Assembly (NCBI GenBank): GCA_946042285.1
Contig: CAMGDK010000078.1
Coordinates: forward strand, 1-7,106
DNA: 7,106 nucleotides
Direction: 5' to 3'
From: an uncultured Clostridia bacterium
GTDB lineage: Bacteria; Bacillota; Clostridia; Oscillospirales; Acutalibacteraceae
Shown here: one piece after another, positions 5,589-7,106 of the stretch
Numbering within the stretch: position 1 is the stretch's first letter
Layout of the letters: each line of letters begins with the position of its first letter
The notes under the pieces: generated by a model
What the model was told of the DNA's origin: nothing
Database searches by the model: none
Seen by the model: the letters and a program-made list of their open reading frames with translations, nothing else
Translations under genes and position numbers: made by a program

Positions 5589-6879
5589 ATTTTATCTTGT
5601 CCTTTGAATTTGTATAATTGTTCTTATATGCTTCATCGATACCGCCTATTATGTAGTAGAAATAAGCATACTGAGGAATATACATACGCTTGTAAAGCGA
5701 CGATGTTTTCGGCTTTGCGAAATACAACGTACCTTTGAAATTGCCTGTATATCCCTGAAGTCGTGGATCAAACAAAAAAGGCTTACCCGAAATATACCAA
5801 ATGCTCCACTTGTGGATAACCTGTGAGCCGTCGTTGTTGCGAACATCTCCCGCCTCAAGCTCAAGTATAAACTCGGGATTCTTCTCATTATCAAACATTG
5901 CTTCAATACAATTGTTAAAGCTTGAGTTGCATTCAACGCAGTCCCTAAAGTCCTTAAAATGCTTTGCGTGCCAATCGTAAACTGCCTTTACTCTGTCGTA
6001 ATTATTCTTATACTTGCTGATATTAACACCGTTTTTGGTAATGCTCTTAACAGCCTTAACAGCATCCTTTGAAAGCTTTAGGCTGTTTATATGCTTACTT
6101 ACGGTTACGCCCTTTTTGACTGTTACGGATTTCACATTACTCTTTGATGCATAATAAAGCTCGTCATTGCTTGATACATAAGGCTTAACTGCAATATAAT
6201 ATTTGCCGTCAAGCAAATTACTTATCGTTGCACAGGTTTTATTTGCACCTACATTTAGCACGATACAAGCTTCGCGCTTAAAGCTCTTTGAACGGCTGAA
6301 AACCACTGCATAGCCGTCTGCGCTACCGTTTTTCTTCCATTTAACCGTGATTTTCCCCGGAGAAGAATATTTTACACTTTTAAGCGTAACGGAAGCAGGC
6401 TTTGTGCAAACCGTATAATAGCTGTAATCGCTGTATTCTATGCTTGTTATCGGATTATTAAACTCATCGTATGTCGTGTTTTCTCTAAAAGCTCTTGCGG
6501 CGAACTTATAGGATTTACCGGATTTCAAGCCGTTAACAGTGTATTTTCCGTTGTTTGACACACCAAGCACATCATACGAACCTGTTGCATCGTTGTAAAT
6601 GCTTAATTCGTATTCGTTACCTCCGTAACCGATTAGGGTAATACTATTCTCTTGCGATTTTGTTTCCAAATCGGGAGTATAAATCGGGTAATTGTAATCA
6701 TCTTCGTACCAATAATCATCCGTCGATTCCTCGTACCATAATACATCATCATTATCGTAAATATCATAATCGGCATCCTCAAATACAAATGAATCGGAAG
6801 CAAACGCAACAGCCGAGGAGCTGAAAATCATAGAAACGATGCAAGTAACGGAAATAAATAAAATTAAAGCTTTTTTCAT
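5587..6879 (-). CDS. Secreted FN3 / transglutaminase-like protein
   Basis: The 430-residue product is exported. Residues 1-27 form a signal peptide (MKKALILF..., cleavage AFA|S after Ala27). Residues 29-70 are highly acidic and Tyr-rich (16 Asp/Glu and 8 Tyr in 42, no Lys/Arg). Two fibronectin type III-like modules follow, about 75-160 and 162-255; the second shows the Clostridial pattern SADGYAVVFSRSKSFK and GKYYIAVKPY. The C-terminus (about 265-430) resembles a transglutaminase-like core: RVKAVYDWHAKHF (296-308), a cysteine-rich stretch (C314, C317, C324), then HKWSIWYISGKPFLFDP with His356 and Asp371, 15 residues apart as in family catalytic pairs. Which Cys is nucleophilic is unclear, so activity is not assured. 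The start at 6879 follows GAGG (6889-6886); an in-frame GTG at 6891 overlaps that site and is rejected. Possible roles are surface crosslinking or proteolysis. Confidence 0.8.
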   Translation of the reverse strand: MKKALILFISVTCIVSMIFSSSAVAFASDSFVFEDADYDIYDNDDVLWYEESTDDYWYEDDYNYPIYTPDLETKSQENSITLIGYGGNEYELSIYNDATGSYDVLGVSNNGKYTVNGLKSGKSYKFAARAFRENTTYDEFNNPITSIEYSDYSYYTVCTKPASVTLKSVKYSSPGKITVKWKKNGSADGYAVVFSRSKSFKREACIVLNVGANKTCATISNLLDGKYYIAVKPYVSSNDELYYASKSNVKSVTVKKGVTVSKHINSLKLSKDAVKAVKSITKNGVNISKYKNNYDRVKAVYDWHAKHFKDFRDCVECNSSFNNCIEAMFDNEKNPEFILELEAGDVRNNDGSQVIHKWSIWYISGKPFLFDPRLQGYTGNFKGTLYFAKPKTSSLYKRMYIPQYAYFYYIIGGIDEAYKNNYTNSKDKIK

Positions 6880-6906
6880 ATCGCACCTCACAATTAAATA
6901 TGTAAT

Positions 6907-6935
6907 ATGTTATCACATATATTGAATACAGTCAA
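6907..6935 (-). promoter_or_regulatory. Probable promoter of the FN3/transglutaminase-like gene
   Basis: On the minus strand, TTGACT (6935-6930) and TAACAT (6912-6907) are separated by 17 bases; the -10 matches four of six positions. Transcription would begin near 6900, about 20 bases before the ATG at 6879. An inverted repeat ATATGT-TATC-ACATAT (6905-6920) covers the -10 region and could bind a regulator. Confidence 0.5.
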
Positions 6936-6936
6936 C

Positions 6937-6969
6937 AAATAAAGGAGCGCAAACGCTGCTCCTTTATTT
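6937..6969 (-). terminator. Hairpin terminator between the two FN3-type genes
   Basis: AAATAAAGGAGC (6937-6948) and GCTCCTTTATTT (6958-6969) form a perfect 12-pair stem around a nine-base loop. It begins 11 bases after the stop codon of the right-hand minus-strand gene. Read on the minus strand the stem ends in CTCCTTTATTTGTT, a T-rich though interrupted tail. It most likely ends that gene's transcript before the promoter of the next gene. Confidence 0.8.
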
Positions 6970-6979
6970 ATTGCAACAA

Positions 6980-7106
6980 CTATTTGGTTTTAACAGTCTT
7001 AACCTTTGACCATGAGGAATATGCCTTAACTGTTTTGCCGTTTATTTTTGTATTCTTGTATGAGCGAACTCTTACATAATACTTTTTGTTAGCCTTAAGC
7101 TTTTTA
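6980..7106 (-). CDS. FN3-domain protein, C-terminal end (partial)
   Basis: Only the last 41 codons and the TAG stop (6982-6980) are in the window; the rest lies beyond the right edge. The sequence, including LKANKKYYVRVRSYKN (residues 3-18 of the visible part), then INGKTVKAYSSWSK and VKTVKTK, is the final two or three strands of a fibronectin type III domain of the kind that ends many Clostridial secreted proteins. The Lys-rich end with no LPXTG or membrane segment suggests that the protein is not sortase-anchored at this end. It resembles the second FN3 module of the neighbouring gene (KYYIAVKPY...), so the two may be related surface proteins. The full architecture cannot be seen. Confidence 0.85.
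   Translation of the reverse strand, partial: KKLKANKKYYVRVRSYKNTKINGKTVKAYSSWSKVKTVKTK

Noticed and set aside
6840..6843. Possible lipobox at Cys13 of the transglutaminase-like protein
   Set aside because: The residues before the cysteine (S-V-T) do not fit the lipobox, and a good signal peptidase I site lies at AFA|S.
6880..6891. GTG start adding four residues to the transglutaminase-like protein
   Set aside because: The GTG overlaps the Shine-Dalgarno GAGG that serves the ATG at 6879, and MKK is a typical signal-peptide start.

Overview
The window looks like a chromosomal segment of a low-to-mid GC Gram-positive gut-type Clostridia (Oscillospiraceae/Ruminococcus/Eubacterium-like). This is inferred from strong AGGAGG-type ribosome binding sites, TTGACA/TATAAT promoters in very AT-rich spacers, and secreted FN3 and transglutaminase-like proteins typical of that group. 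No genus can be fixed from the sequence alone. There are no tRNA or rRNA genes, CRISPR arrays, transposases or phage genes.

Layout: (1) Positions 1-322, minus strand, hold the N-terminal 107 residues of a secreted protein with a clear signal peptide; the rest lies beyond the left edge. (2) Positions 323-785 are a divergent intergenic region. The minus-strand half has a consensus promoter, direct repeats with about 11-bp spacing behind it, and a GC-rich, foldable 5' leader. The plus-strand half has three tandem ARG-box-like sequences and a strong promoter for argG. (3) Positions 786-5529 carry four plus-strand genes: argG, argH, a DegV-family lipid-binding protein gene and a branched-chain aminotransferase gene (ilvE). 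A palindromic hairpin separates argG from argH, the degV-like gene has its own consensus promoter, and the run ends in a strong intrinsic terminator. (4) Positions 5587-6879, minus strand, convergent, encode a secreted protein with an acidic Tyr-rich segment, two FN3-like domains and a C-terminal transglutaminase-like domain. (5) Positions 6980-7106, minus strand, hold the last 41 residues of another FN3-type protein.

How the genes work together: argG and argH catalyse the last two steps of arginine synthesis (citrulline + aspartate to argininosuccinate, then to arginine + fumarate). The helically phased operators suggest control by an ArgR/AhrC-type repressor. ilvE performs the last step of Leu/Ile/Val synthesis. 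The degV-like gene sits between the two amino-acid functions but can probably be transcribed independently. The flanking minus-strand genes form a separate surface/secretome theme.

Overall this is mostly an ordinary metabolic region. The parts most worth a second look are the ARG-box array, the structured leader of the left-hand secreted gene, the phased repeats behind its promoter, and the FN3-transglutaminase protein. I found no convincing evidence of a wholly new system.
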